A DNA stretch of 6,792 nt from Thermomicrobiales bacterium (GTDB lineage Bacteria > Chloroflexota > Chloroflexia > Thermomicrobiales > UBA6265): assembly GCA_030447145.1 (NCBI GenBank), contig JAUJLY010000159.1:1-6792 (forward strand). The letters are read 5' to 3'. Made by a program: the position numbers and the translations under genes. Positions 1 to 4,661 of this stretch are shown piece after piece; within the stretch, counting starts at the first letter, position 1, and each line of letters opens with the position of its first letter. The notes beneath the pieces were generated by a model that saw only the letters and a program-made list of their open reading frames with translations, was not told the origin of the DNA and did no database searches.

Positions 1-1
1 T

Positions 2-475
2 TATCCGGAGATCACCCATGTGGTCAGCGGCTATCTCGTCGGACAGGGAATCAATTCGGCCGCATTTGGCACCTTCGCATTTATCACGCTGACGGTGCTG
101 GGCGTACCCGAGACTTTGTTGCTCGCGGTGCTGGCGGCGGTCTTCGATGCGGTGCCGATTGTCGGTGTGCCGGTTGCGACGATCCCCGCCGTGCTCCTTG
201 CGCTGACCGTGTCGTGGCAGACGGCGGCAATTGTGCTGGCTGCCTACCTGATCTACCAGCAGTTCGAGAACTACGTCATGGTGCCGCGCGTCTTCGGCAA
301 TACCCTGCAAGTGTCGTCGCTCAGCATTCTTGTGGGTGTGTTGATCGGTGGGCAGTTGTTGGGGGTGATCGGGATTATCCTGTCGCTGCCGATCACCGCG
401 GCGATCCCGGTGCTGCAGCGTGTCTGGGACGAGGACCTGCCCGAGGAAGTGGTTGCAGCTGAAGCTGGGCTATAG
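2..475 (+). CDS. AI-2E family transporter, C-terminal part (5' end outside the window)
   Basis: This is the last ~157 residues of a polytopic inner-membrane protein of the AI-2E/PerM/TqsA/YdiK family (PF01594). Family members are usually about 330-400 residues, so over half is missing to the left. The reading frame is open from base 2 (YPEITHVVSGYLVGQG...); the GTG at 20 lies inside conserved sequence and is not a credible start. Hydrophobic stretches alternate with short loops. Recognisable family features are the 'DAVPIVG' loop, the 'YQQFENYVMVPRVFG' segment, and the following 'VSSLSILVGVLIGGQLLGVIG' and 'ILSLPITAA' helices. The protein ends in a short acidic tail (DEDLPEEVVAAEAGL). The family is linked to export of autoinducer-2 or other small molecules or ions, and in some members to Na+/H+ antiport; the substrate here cannot be read from sequence. 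It converges on the minus-strand ester cyclase gene. Family assignment is firm, substrate unknown. Confidence 0.88.
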   Translation, partial: YPEITHVVSGYLVGQGINSAAFGTFAFITLTVLGVPETLLLAVLAAVFDAVPIVGVPVATIPAVLLALTVSWQTAAIVLAAYLIYQQFENYVMVPRVFGNTLQVSSLSILVGVLIGGQLLGVIGIILSLPITAAIPVLQRVWDEDLPEEVVAAEAGL

Positions 476-493
476 ATCCGAAGCGGGAGACCA

Positions 494-509
494 CGAGCGG
501 CACTGCTCG
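494..509. terminator. Weak hairpin in the convergent gap 476-613
   Basis: The 138-base gap between two convergent stop codons (475 and 614) contains no gene. The only obvious structures are a 5-bp stem CGAGC/GCTCG with a 6-base loop (494-509) and a 5-bp stem CGAGT/ACTCG with a 3-base loop (532-544). Neither is followed by a T-run on either strand. A bidirectional terminator is expected by position, but the sequence support is poor. Confidence 0.2.
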
Positions 510-613
510 CGAAAACCTGGTTTGCTGCCGACGAGTCGAACTCGCAGAGTCGCCCGGCGGTCCAGCGACGGGGTGCTGGGGTGCGCGGCACGCGGATGGG
601 GACGAACGGTATC

Positions 614-988
614 TCAGCGCAGGGCCAGTTGCTCCAGGCGGCGAAGGGTGTCCTCAATCCCCCAGGCGCGGATAATCCTGCCCTGCTGGAAATGGAAGAT
701 ATACACCTCATCGATGGCCTCGAACCGGCGCCCGGTGGGCGCATACCCGAGCCATTCGCCCGAATGCGTACCGGAGCAGGTGAACCGGCCGACAACTTTG
801 TCGTCCTCGGCAATGAACTCGACGACCTCCATCCGCATGTCAGGGAAGGACAACCGGAAGGGTGCGATCCAGCGCTTCGCTGCAGGTGCGAGCCTGGGCG
901 AGTAGAGCTCGTCAACGGCTTCCATCCGTCCAGCGTTCATCACCTCATCTATCAGGCGGCGCACAATTGCCTTGTTCTCTTCCGACAT
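614..988 (-). CDS. SnoaL-like ester cyclase family protein (NTF2-like fold)
   Basis: A 124-residue cytoplasmic protein. The start at 988 (MSEENKAIVRRLIDEV) is preferred over the ATG 24 bases upstream because GGAGG lies 7 bases before it and because 'ENKAIVRR' is the usual beginning of this family. Characteristic segments, in order, are the N-terminal helix with 'NAGRMEAVDELYSP' (18-31), 'FPDMRMEVVEFIAEDDKVVGRF' (48-69), 'GTHSGEWLGYAPTGRRFEAIDE' (73-94, including H75) and the C-terminal strand 'GRIIRAWGIEDTLRRLEQLA' (103-122). In SnoaL an Asp acts as the acid/base; D113 near the C-terminus is the plausible counterpart (inferred). The length is close to a single SnoaL domain. Most 'ester cyclase' annotations of this type have no proven substrate, so a role in polyketide cyclisation should not be assumed. 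The nearest minus-strand gene upstream is the SRAP gene, 121 bases away. Confidence 0.82.
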   Translation of the reverse strand: MSEENKAIVRRLIDEVMNAGRMEAVDELYSPRLAPAAKRWIAPFRLSFPDMRMEVVEFIAEDDKVVGRFTCSGTHSGEWLGYAPTGRRFEAIDEVYIFHFQQGRIIRAWGIEDTLRRLEQLALR

Positions 989-1038
989 CGTTGTGCCTCC
1001 AGCCAGCATCATCTACGCAGGATGCAAGCAGCCCAGTC

Positions 1039-1056
1039 CTCCAGAGATATCTGGAG
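1039..1056. repeat. Perfect 7-bp hairpin between SRAP and ester cyclase genes
   Basis: CTCCAGA (1039-1045), loop GATA (1046-1049), TCTGGAG (1050-1056). It lies about 50 bases upstream of the ester cyclase start on the minus strand. No T-run follows on either strand, so it is more likely an operator-like dyad or leader hairpin than an intrinsic terminator. I saw no convincing -35/-10 pair beside it. Confidence 0.4.
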
Positions 1057-1095
1057 TGCGCCGCCACTGTGCCTGAATCTCTGGCTCTGTCTTTA

Positions 1096-1122
1096 ACCTG
1101 AAATGAGGATTACGTTTCAGGT
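1096..1122 (-). terminator. Hairpin overlapping the SRAP stop codon
   Basis: Eight-base arms ACCTGAAA (1096-1103) and TTTCAGGT (1115-1122) are exact complements around an 11-base loop that contains the SRAP stop codon (TAA on the minus strand, 1110-1112). On the minus strand the stem is followed by TAAAGAC rather than a T-run, so intrinsic termination would be weak. It could instead protect the 3' end or be chance. Confidence 0.3.
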
Positions 1123-1808
1123 AGAAAGTCCTGCTCCGCGATGGGCTCGATGAGATCCGGGTTGTTATTCTTCACGCTGTTCACCGCCGTGCTGATCGGG
1201 TAGAGGTCCATCTCCTCGCCGGCGACCGGCTGCAGCAGGGGCTCAAGTGGTTCCAGGGCATCCACATCGTGGTCCATCCAGAGCTCCGCATCCTCAGGAT
1301 GGATGATCATCGGCATCCGGTCGTGGATGTCCTGCATCAGCACGTTGGGCCCGCCAGTGATGATCGTGTAGGTCTGGAACGGCTCTCCGGCGATATCCTT
1401 TGCCGTGTCATAGAGCCCGGCCATTAGCATGACCGGCTGATCCTTGAGGAAGATGTAATAGGGCTGCTTTGGGCCGCCGGTCCGTCGCCACTCGTAGAAG
1501 CCGTTGGCTGGCACCAGGCAGCGGTGCCGCTTGACGAGTGATCGGAACATCGGCTTCTCCGCGAGTGTTTCCGCGCGGGCATTGATCGGCGCGACTTTCG
1601 GCTTCTCGCCCGGCTTGGTCCACCTCGGGATCAACCCCCACTGCATGGGCCGCAGATGCCAGGCGCCGTTGTCCTCGACGATGACGGGAAGCCGCTGGGA
1701 AGGGGCCGCGTTCCAGGTCGGGTTCGGGTCGTAATCGATCTGGAACGGGACCTGGCGCAGTGTCTCACTCAGTTCCTGGAAGTCCTCGATGACATAGCGT
1801 CCACACAT
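1110..1808 (-). CDS. yedK: SOS response-associated peptidase (SRAP) / HMCES-YedK family abasic-site protein
   Basis: A 232-residue SRAP-domain protein (PF02586). Family members recognise abasic sites in single-stranded DNA and form a protective thiazolidine crosslink through Cys2 after removal of Met1, shielding the lesion during replication. The start at 1808 is fixed by 'MCGRY', which must place Cys at position 2; GGAG lies 7 bases upstream, and the in-frame ATG at 1853 would bury the Cys and abolish the chemistry. Visible active-site elements are C2, N33 in 'TWNAAPSQ', N76 in 'INARAET', E106 in 'ANGFYEW' and H162 in 'IHDRMPMII'. These match the Cys, Asn, Glu and His residues known in YedK/HMCES, and the length is typical. 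'VNSVKNN' (209-215) near the end is also a family feature. All key residues are present, so it is predicted active. The family was first linked to SOS genes by genome context. A LexA-like box lies about 600 bases upstream, beyond the 82-residue gene, so direct SOS control is only a hypothesis. Confidence 0.95.
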   Translation of the reverse strand: MCGRYVIEDFQELSETLRQVPFQIDYDPNPTWNAAPSQRLPVIVEDNGAWHLRPMQWGLIPRWTKPGEKPKVAPINARAETLAEKPMFRSLVKRHRCLVPANGFYEWRRTGGPKQPYYIFLKDQPVMLMAGLYDTAKDIAGEPFQTYTIITGGPNVLMQDIHDRMPMIIHPEDAELWMDHDVDALEPLEPLLQPVAGEEMDLYPISTAVNSVKNNNPDLIEPIAEQDFLPET

Positions 1809-1874
1809 GGGTGAACTCCGTTTCTGGCTGATCCCAACAGCATCCATGACCAATCGACACGTTGCTCCAAATAT

Positions 1875-1934
1875 GCCACCACCGGTTCCCGACGATGGAT
1901 GATGGAGGGATCATCGCACGAGACCGGTGGTGGC
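1875..1934 (-). terminator. Nested inverted repeat between the small membrane gene and SRAP
   Basis: Perfect 12-base arms GCCACCACCGGT (1875-1886) and ACCGGTGGTGGC (1923-1934) enclose a second, 6-bp hairpin GATGAT/ATCATC (1898-1903 and 1910-1915, loop GGAGGG). On the minus strand the outer stem is followed by ATATTTGG, a weak T-rich tail, so it could terminate transcription of the 82-residue gene before SRAP. It could also be a leader structure or operator for SRAP, since it ends 66 bases upstream of that start. Confidence 0.45.
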
Positions 1935-1967
1935 TGCGGGAACTGGTGATCGGCGGAGCCGGATCTG

Positions 1968-2216
1968 TCAGGCGGCGTCACGGCGGGACGAGTCTCCCGT
2001 GGACGGGGCCTTGCCGAGGGGGAGTGGCTGCTTGCCCCCAATGGGCCGGAGCCGCTCGATCATCGGTACGGGCGAAACGTGAAGCACCCGATCCTCACCG
2101 GTGCTGTGGTCAACCTGGGCCGTACTGCGTCCCGAGAAGAGGAGTGGCGCAAGGGCCATGGCAGCGAAGAGCAGGAGCATCAGGGCGACAAGGCCATTGA
2201 TCAACAGTGCAGTCAT
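1968..2216 (-). CDS. Small single-pass membrane protein of unknown function
   Basis: An 82-residue protein I do not recognise. The start at 2216 is preferred over the ATG at 2225 because AAAGGA lies 8 bases before it; the same purine run would touch the upstream ATG. Residues 3-28 (TALLINGLVALMLLLFAAMALAPLLF) form one strongly hydrophobic segment, predicted to be a membrane anchor or uncleaved signal sequence. The rest (29-82) is hydrophilic and Pro-rich, contains 'RLRPIGGKQPLPLGK', and ends RRDAA. There is no lipobox cysteine. GC-rich third codon positions, a well-placed ribosome site and a clear membrane segment argue for a real gene. It is the first gene leftward from the large intergenic region, and the SRAP gene follows after 159 bases and a hairpin. 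No function is inferred. Confidence 0.62.
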   Translation of the reverse strand: MTALLINGLVALMLLLFAAMALAPLLFSGRSTAQVDHSTGEDRVLHVSPVPMIERLRPIGGKQPLPLGKAPSTGDSSRRDAA

Positions 2217-2367
2217 GTTCGACATCCTTTCACCGGTGTTCTATAACCGGGACCCCGTAGTCGGGTGGCGAGACAGATGTGTACCCAGTTACGCTCCGGC
2301 CGTAACCATCGGTTTCGAGAAGCGCTTTCGTCGGGGAAAAGGGTCTACCTGATCCTGATTCCCGGTA

Positions 2368-2387
2368 CCGGAGGTGCGACCTGCCGG
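2368..2387. repeat. 8-bp hairpin with one bulge
   Basis: CCGGAGGT (2368-2375) pairs with ACCT plus CCGG (2379-2382 and 2384-2387) around a GCG loop, leaving G2383 bulged. It overlaps the palindrome CCGGTACCGG (2362-2371). It lies 20 bases left of the LexA-like box, within the presumed leader of any minus-strand transcript starting near that box. There is no T-run, so a terminator is unlikely. Confidence 0.35.
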
Positions 2388-2407
2388 GGTGGCCGCACTT
2401 CTGTGTA

Positions 2408-2421
2408 CGAACACATGTTCT
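2408..2421. promoter_or_regulatory. Candidate LexA (SOS) box, Gram-positive type
   Basis: CGAACACATGTTCT matches the Bacillus-type consensus CGAACRNRYGTTYC at 13 of 14 positions, with only the last base differing. This form is also known for LexA of Actinobacteria and for Dehalococcoides among the green non-sulfur bacteria. On the minus strand it overlaps the -10 position of a candidate promoter with a perfect TTGACA (2443-2438), the usual way a LexA operator blocks RNA polymerase. The leftward target would be the 82-residue gene and perhaps SRAP; the rightward target would be the ABC operon. The distance to either start (about 190 and 390 bases) is long, which lowers certainty. Confidence 0.5.
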
Positions 2422-2443
2422 CATATCTGTGACCCCTTGTCAA
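2415..2443 (-). promoter_or_regulatory. Candidate minus-strand promoter with perfect -35
   Basis: Read on the minus strand, TTGACA occupies 2443-2438. With a 17-base spacer, the -10 would be GAACAT at 2420-2415 (three of six consensus bases), inside the LexA-like box. It would drive the 82-residue gene with a leader of about 190 bases. The -35 is strong and the -10 poor. Confidence 0.3.
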
Positions 2444-2466
2444 GCCCGCACGGACACCTTTTTAGA
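2437..2466 (+). promoter_or_regulatory. Candidate plus-strand promoter for the ABC operon
   Basis: TTGTCA (2437-2442), an 18-base spacer and TTTAGA (2461-2466). The -10 overlaps the second GAAC-N4-GTTC dyad. A start near 2473 would put the inverted repeats at 2495-2668 in a leader of roughly 335 bases. The -10 match is weak; no better pair was found nearer the GTG at 2809. Confidence 0.25.
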
Positions 2467-2477
2467 ACACCGGTTCT
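2464..2477. promoter_or_regulatory. Second GAAC-N4-GTTC dyad (possible operator)
   Basis: AGAACACCGGTTCT has perfect 5-base half-sites AGAAC/GTTCT around ACCG. It shares the GAAC-N4-GTTC frame of a LexA box, but two of the four central bases break the RNRY preference. Its centre is 56 bases from the centre of the first box. It could be a weaker LexA site or the site of another dimeric regulator. Confidence 0.35.
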
Positions 2478-2494
2478 GGCATCGCGGGCAGACT

Positions 2495-2635
2495 ACGTGC
2501 AAAGGGGGGTACGGGGCAGGAGAGGCGCGAGGGGTTACAGATCACCGGGGTGGGGTAGACTAGTCCGTCGGGAGAGTTTGTACCAGGTGCGCCGCCTCTC
2601 ACAGGGAGCCGTTAGCGCGCCGAACCTTTGCACGT
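2495..2635 (+). repeat. Possible structured leader: 11-bp inverted repeat enclosing alternative stems
   Basis: ACGTGCAAAGG (2495-2505) is the exact reverse complement of CCTTTGCACGT (2625-2635). Inside are two mutually exclusive helices sharing a left arm: GAGAGGCG (2520-2527) with CGCCTCTC (2593-2600), or GGCGCG (2524-2529) with CGCGCC (2616-2621). GGTAC/GTACC (2508-2512 and 2580-2584) could also pair, and GACTAGTC (2558-2565) is self-complementary. A closing stem with alternative inner pairings is the layout of a switching leader or a structured small RNA. I do not recognise a known riboswitch class. No covariation can be judged from one sequence. Confidence 0.35.
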
Positions 2636-2645
2636 TTCCCCCTTC

Positions 2646-2668
2646 ATGCACTGGAGAATCCGGTGCAT
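2646..2668 (+). repeat. 9-bp hairpin with 5-base loop in the ABC operon leader
   Basis: ATGCACTGG (2646-2654) pairs with CCGGTGCAT (2660-2668), with one G-U pair and the loop AGAAT. It follows the 2495-2635 inverted repeat by 10 bases. No T-run follows, so it is not an intrinsic terminator. It is compact enough to be a stable RNA element or an operator dyad. Confidence 0.4.
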
Positions 2669-2808
2669 CCGGCCGTTTCGGGCCTGGGCCCTGCGGCACA
2701 GAACCATTGCTGGTCAGCTTGGTACCGGCCTAGTGATGACCGCCTGTTCGTGTACGTCCGCGAACCGGGATCGATACCCATCTCCACGGACCCAGAGGTT
2801 GTCTCGCC

Positions 2809-4659
2809 GTGAAAACCCTCATACGAATCCTTGGCTATCTGAAGCCCTACAGGACCTGGCTCATTACCGTCTACGCGTCCCTCTTTATCGCGCTCGGGCT
2901 CCAGCTATCGATCCCGGCCGTGCTTGGGCGGGCAATCGACCATGGTGTCATCGCCCGGGACATGGGTTATCTGGGTAAGGCGGCCCTCGCGATCGTCGGG
3001 CTTGCGACCTTGCAGGCGCTTTTTACGTTCATCCGCACCTACGGCACCAATGTTCTTGCCGAGCGGGTCGGGAACGATCTGCGGAACGAGCTCTACGAGA
3101 CGTTCCAGGAGCTCCCCTTCCGCTTTTTTGATCAGGCGCAGTCCGGCCAATTGATGGCGCGCGCCACCGATGACATCAACAACATCCGCGGCATGCTCAT
3201 GTTTGCCTTGCGGGCGATCGTGCAGGCGGTCGGGATGCTCGTCATCATCGCGGTCATCGTGTTGATGACCAACTTCTGGCTCGGTGTGGTTGCTCTGTCG
3301 ACAACCCCGTTGCTCGTCTGGTGGTCGATCCACTTTTCGATCACCATTCGGCCGGTATTCCTGAAGATCCAGCAGCAGTTCGGCGTCATGACCTCCGCCC
3401 TGCAGGAGAATGTTGCCGGGGGACGGGTGGTTCGCGCCTTCGCCCAGGAGAAGGAGGAGGCCGACCGGTTTGAGGCCGAGCTGGACGAGTTGTTCGAGCG
3501 AAACCTGCGGGCCACGCGGCAATGGTCCGTGAGCTACCCCATGACCTTGGCCCTCAATGCCCTCAGCGTTGCCGCCGTGATCTGGGTCGGCGGTTGGATG
3601 GTCCTGACGGGGCGCCTCTCCTTTGGTACGCTCGTCCAGTTCGAGCGCTACACCTCGATGCTGCAGGAGCCCATCCGCTGGCTTGGCTTTGTTGTGAACC
3701 GCATGGCCCGCGCGATTGCTTCCGGTGATCGAATCTTCGAGATCCTCGATACGAAGCGGTCCATCAGGGATGCGCCGGACGCTACCCCGATGCCCGACAT
3801 GCGCGGCGTGGTGGAGTTCCACGACGTGAGCTTCGGCTATGCCAAGGGAACCACCGGCGCCCTGAACCATGTCTCCTTCCAGGCACGTCCAGGACAGATC
3901 ACGGCACTCGTCGGTCCGACCGGGTCGGGCAAGAGCTCGGTCGTGAGCCTGATCCCCCGCTTCTACGACGTTGCCGGGGGACAGGTGACCATCGATGGCC
4001 GGGATGTTCGCAGTATCACCCTCTCGTCGCTCCGGTCGCAGATCGGCATCGTGATGCAGGAGAGCTTCCTCTTCTCGATGACGGTGCGTGAGAACATCGC
4101 CTATGGTCGTCCGGGAGCCTCATTCGAGGAAGTTGTGGCTGCGGCAAGGGCCGCGAGGGCGCACGATTTCATCCTGCGGATGAGCGAGGGTTACGACACC
4201 GTCATTGGCGAGCGTGGGGTCACCCTTTCCGGCGGTCAGAAGCAGCGCCTCGCGGTTGCCCGCGCCCTGCTAGTGGATCCGAAGATTTTGATCCTTGATG
4301 ATGCGACCGCCAGCGTGGATAGCGAGACCGAGCATGAGATCCAGCAGGCCCTGAGGACCTTGATGCATGGCCGCACCTCGTTCGTCATTGCCCAGCGCCT
4401 GACCACGGTACGGGATGCCGACCAGGTCCTTGTCTTCGAGAACGGCGAGGTCACCCAGCGTGGCACCCACGACGAGTTGTTGACCGATCTGGATGGTTTC
4501 TACTACGAGCTCTACACCATGCAGCGGCAGGATCAGGACGACGCCAGCCGGGCGGTGGTCAACGAAGGCGGGCCACCCCCACTCGATGAGAAGCGCGATC
4601 GGGAACTGAGGGAGCCGGCAGGCTCTGCGCCGCGCACCCGTGCCGGGGGAGCGAGCTAA
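2809..4659 (+). CDS. Heterodimeric ABC exporter half-transporter, subunit with the degenerate ATP site
   Basis: A 616-residue type I (type IV fold) exporter half: one membrane domain with six predicted helices (about 17-40, 57-79, 131-153, 156-178, 243-267, 271-295) fused to a nucleotide-binding domain from about 333. It starts with GTG at 2809, with AGAGG 10 bases upstream; the protein then begins MKTLIRILGYLKPYR, a normal elbow helix. NBD motifs are Walker A GPTGSGKSS (369-377), Q-loop Q417, signature LSGGQ (473-477) and Walker B LILDD (494-498). At 498 Asp replaces the catalytic Glu, and at 529 Gln replaces the H-loop His (FVIAQR). These two changes are the mark of the degenerate site in heterodimeric exporters such as LmrC of LmrCD. 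The charged, Pro-rich tail (576-616) is longer than in the partner. The partner gene follows after 2 bases. Drug, lipid or peptide export is possible; the substrate cannot be read. Confidence 0.95.
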   Translation: MKTLIRILGYLKPYRTWLITVYASLFIALGLQLSIPAVLGRAIDHGVIARDMGYLGKAALAIVGLATLQALFTFIRTYGTNVLAERVGNDLRNELYETFQELPFRFFDQAQSGQLMARATDDINNIRGMLMFALRAIVQAVGMLVIIAVIVLMTNFWLGVVALSTTPLLVWWSIHFSITIRPVFLKIQQQFGVMTSALQENVAGGRVVRAFAQEKEEADRFEAELDELFERNLRATRQWSVSYPMTLALNALSVAAVIWVGGWMVLTGRLSFGTLVQFERYTSMLQEPIRWLGFVVNRMARAIASGDRIFEILDTKRSIRDAPDATPMPDMRGVVEFHDVSFGYAKGTTGALNHVSFQARPGQITALVGPTGSGKSSVVSLIPRFYDVAGGQVTIDGRDVRSITLSSLRSQIGIVMQESFLFSMTVRENIAYGRPGASFEEVVAAARAARAHDFILRMSEGYDTVIGERGVTLSGGQKQRLAVARALLVDPKILILDDATASVDSETEHEIQQALRTLMHGRTSFVIAQRLTTVRDADQVLVFENGEVTQRGTHDELLTDLDGFYYELYTMQRQDQDDASRAVVNEGGPPPLDEKRDRELREPAGSAPRTRAGGAS

Positions 4660-4661
4660 CC

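Larger units (their letters stand above)
2232..2474. repeat. Exact 12-base inverted pair spanning the intergenic region
   Basis: ACCGGTGTTCTA (2232-2243) is the exact reverse complement of TAGAACACCGGT (2463-2474). The left copy sits just upstream of the ribosome site of the 82-residue gene. The right copy overlaps the second GAAC-N4-GTTC dyad. Paired copies at the two ends could be two binding sites for one regulator, or DNA-loop anchors. By rough expectation an exact 12-base match is unlikely by chance in a region this size. Confidence 0.5.
2217..2808. other. Large divergent intergenic control region without a convincing gene
   Basis: This 592-base gap separates the start of the minus-strand 82-residue gene from the GTG of the first ABC subunit. 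Open frames inside it (for example 2374-2733 +) have Cys/Arg/Pro-rich translations with no domain character and no ribosome site, and are treated as chance. The stretch holds the sites listed separately: a LexA-like box, a second GAAC-N4-GTTC dyad, several hairpins and possible promoters. Its left third (2288-2387) is dense in small palindromes: GTTACG/CGTAAC at 2288-2306, AAGCGCTT, and CCGGTACCGG at 2362-2371. I found no tRNA, SRP RNA, RNase P or known riboswitch core in it. Confidence 0.7.

Noticed and set aside
532..544. CGAGT-CGA-ACTCG hairpin resembling a tRNA T-arm
   Set aside because: No acceptor stem, anticodon arm or GTTCGA-type T-loop is present around it.
271..915. 214-residue minus-strand open frame across the AI-2E end and the ester cyclase
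   Set aside because: Ser/Arg/Pro-rich translation with no fold signature. It overlaps two well-supported genes in other frames.
1809..1826. GAACTCCGTTTC upstream of SRAP as a LexA box
   Set aside because: The half-sites are three rather than four bases apart, or the second half mismatches when spaced by four. It also overlaps the ribosome binding site.
2374..2733. Possible 119-residue plus-strand gene in the large intergenic region
   Set aside because: Cys/Arg/Pro-rich translation without a domain, membrane segment or ribosome site. The region is better explained by inverted repeats.
2737..2978. Short frame starting MTACSCTSA that looks slightly like a lipoprotein leader
   Set aside because: There is no hydrophobic signal core before the Cys, and the frame soon becomes an overlap in the wrong phase with the ABC gene.
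2905..3870. 321-residue minus-strand open frame
   Set aside because: It is antisense to the first ABC subunit, low-complexity in composition (His/Gly/Asp/Arg), and lacks a ribosome site. The plus-strand frame has every ABC motif.
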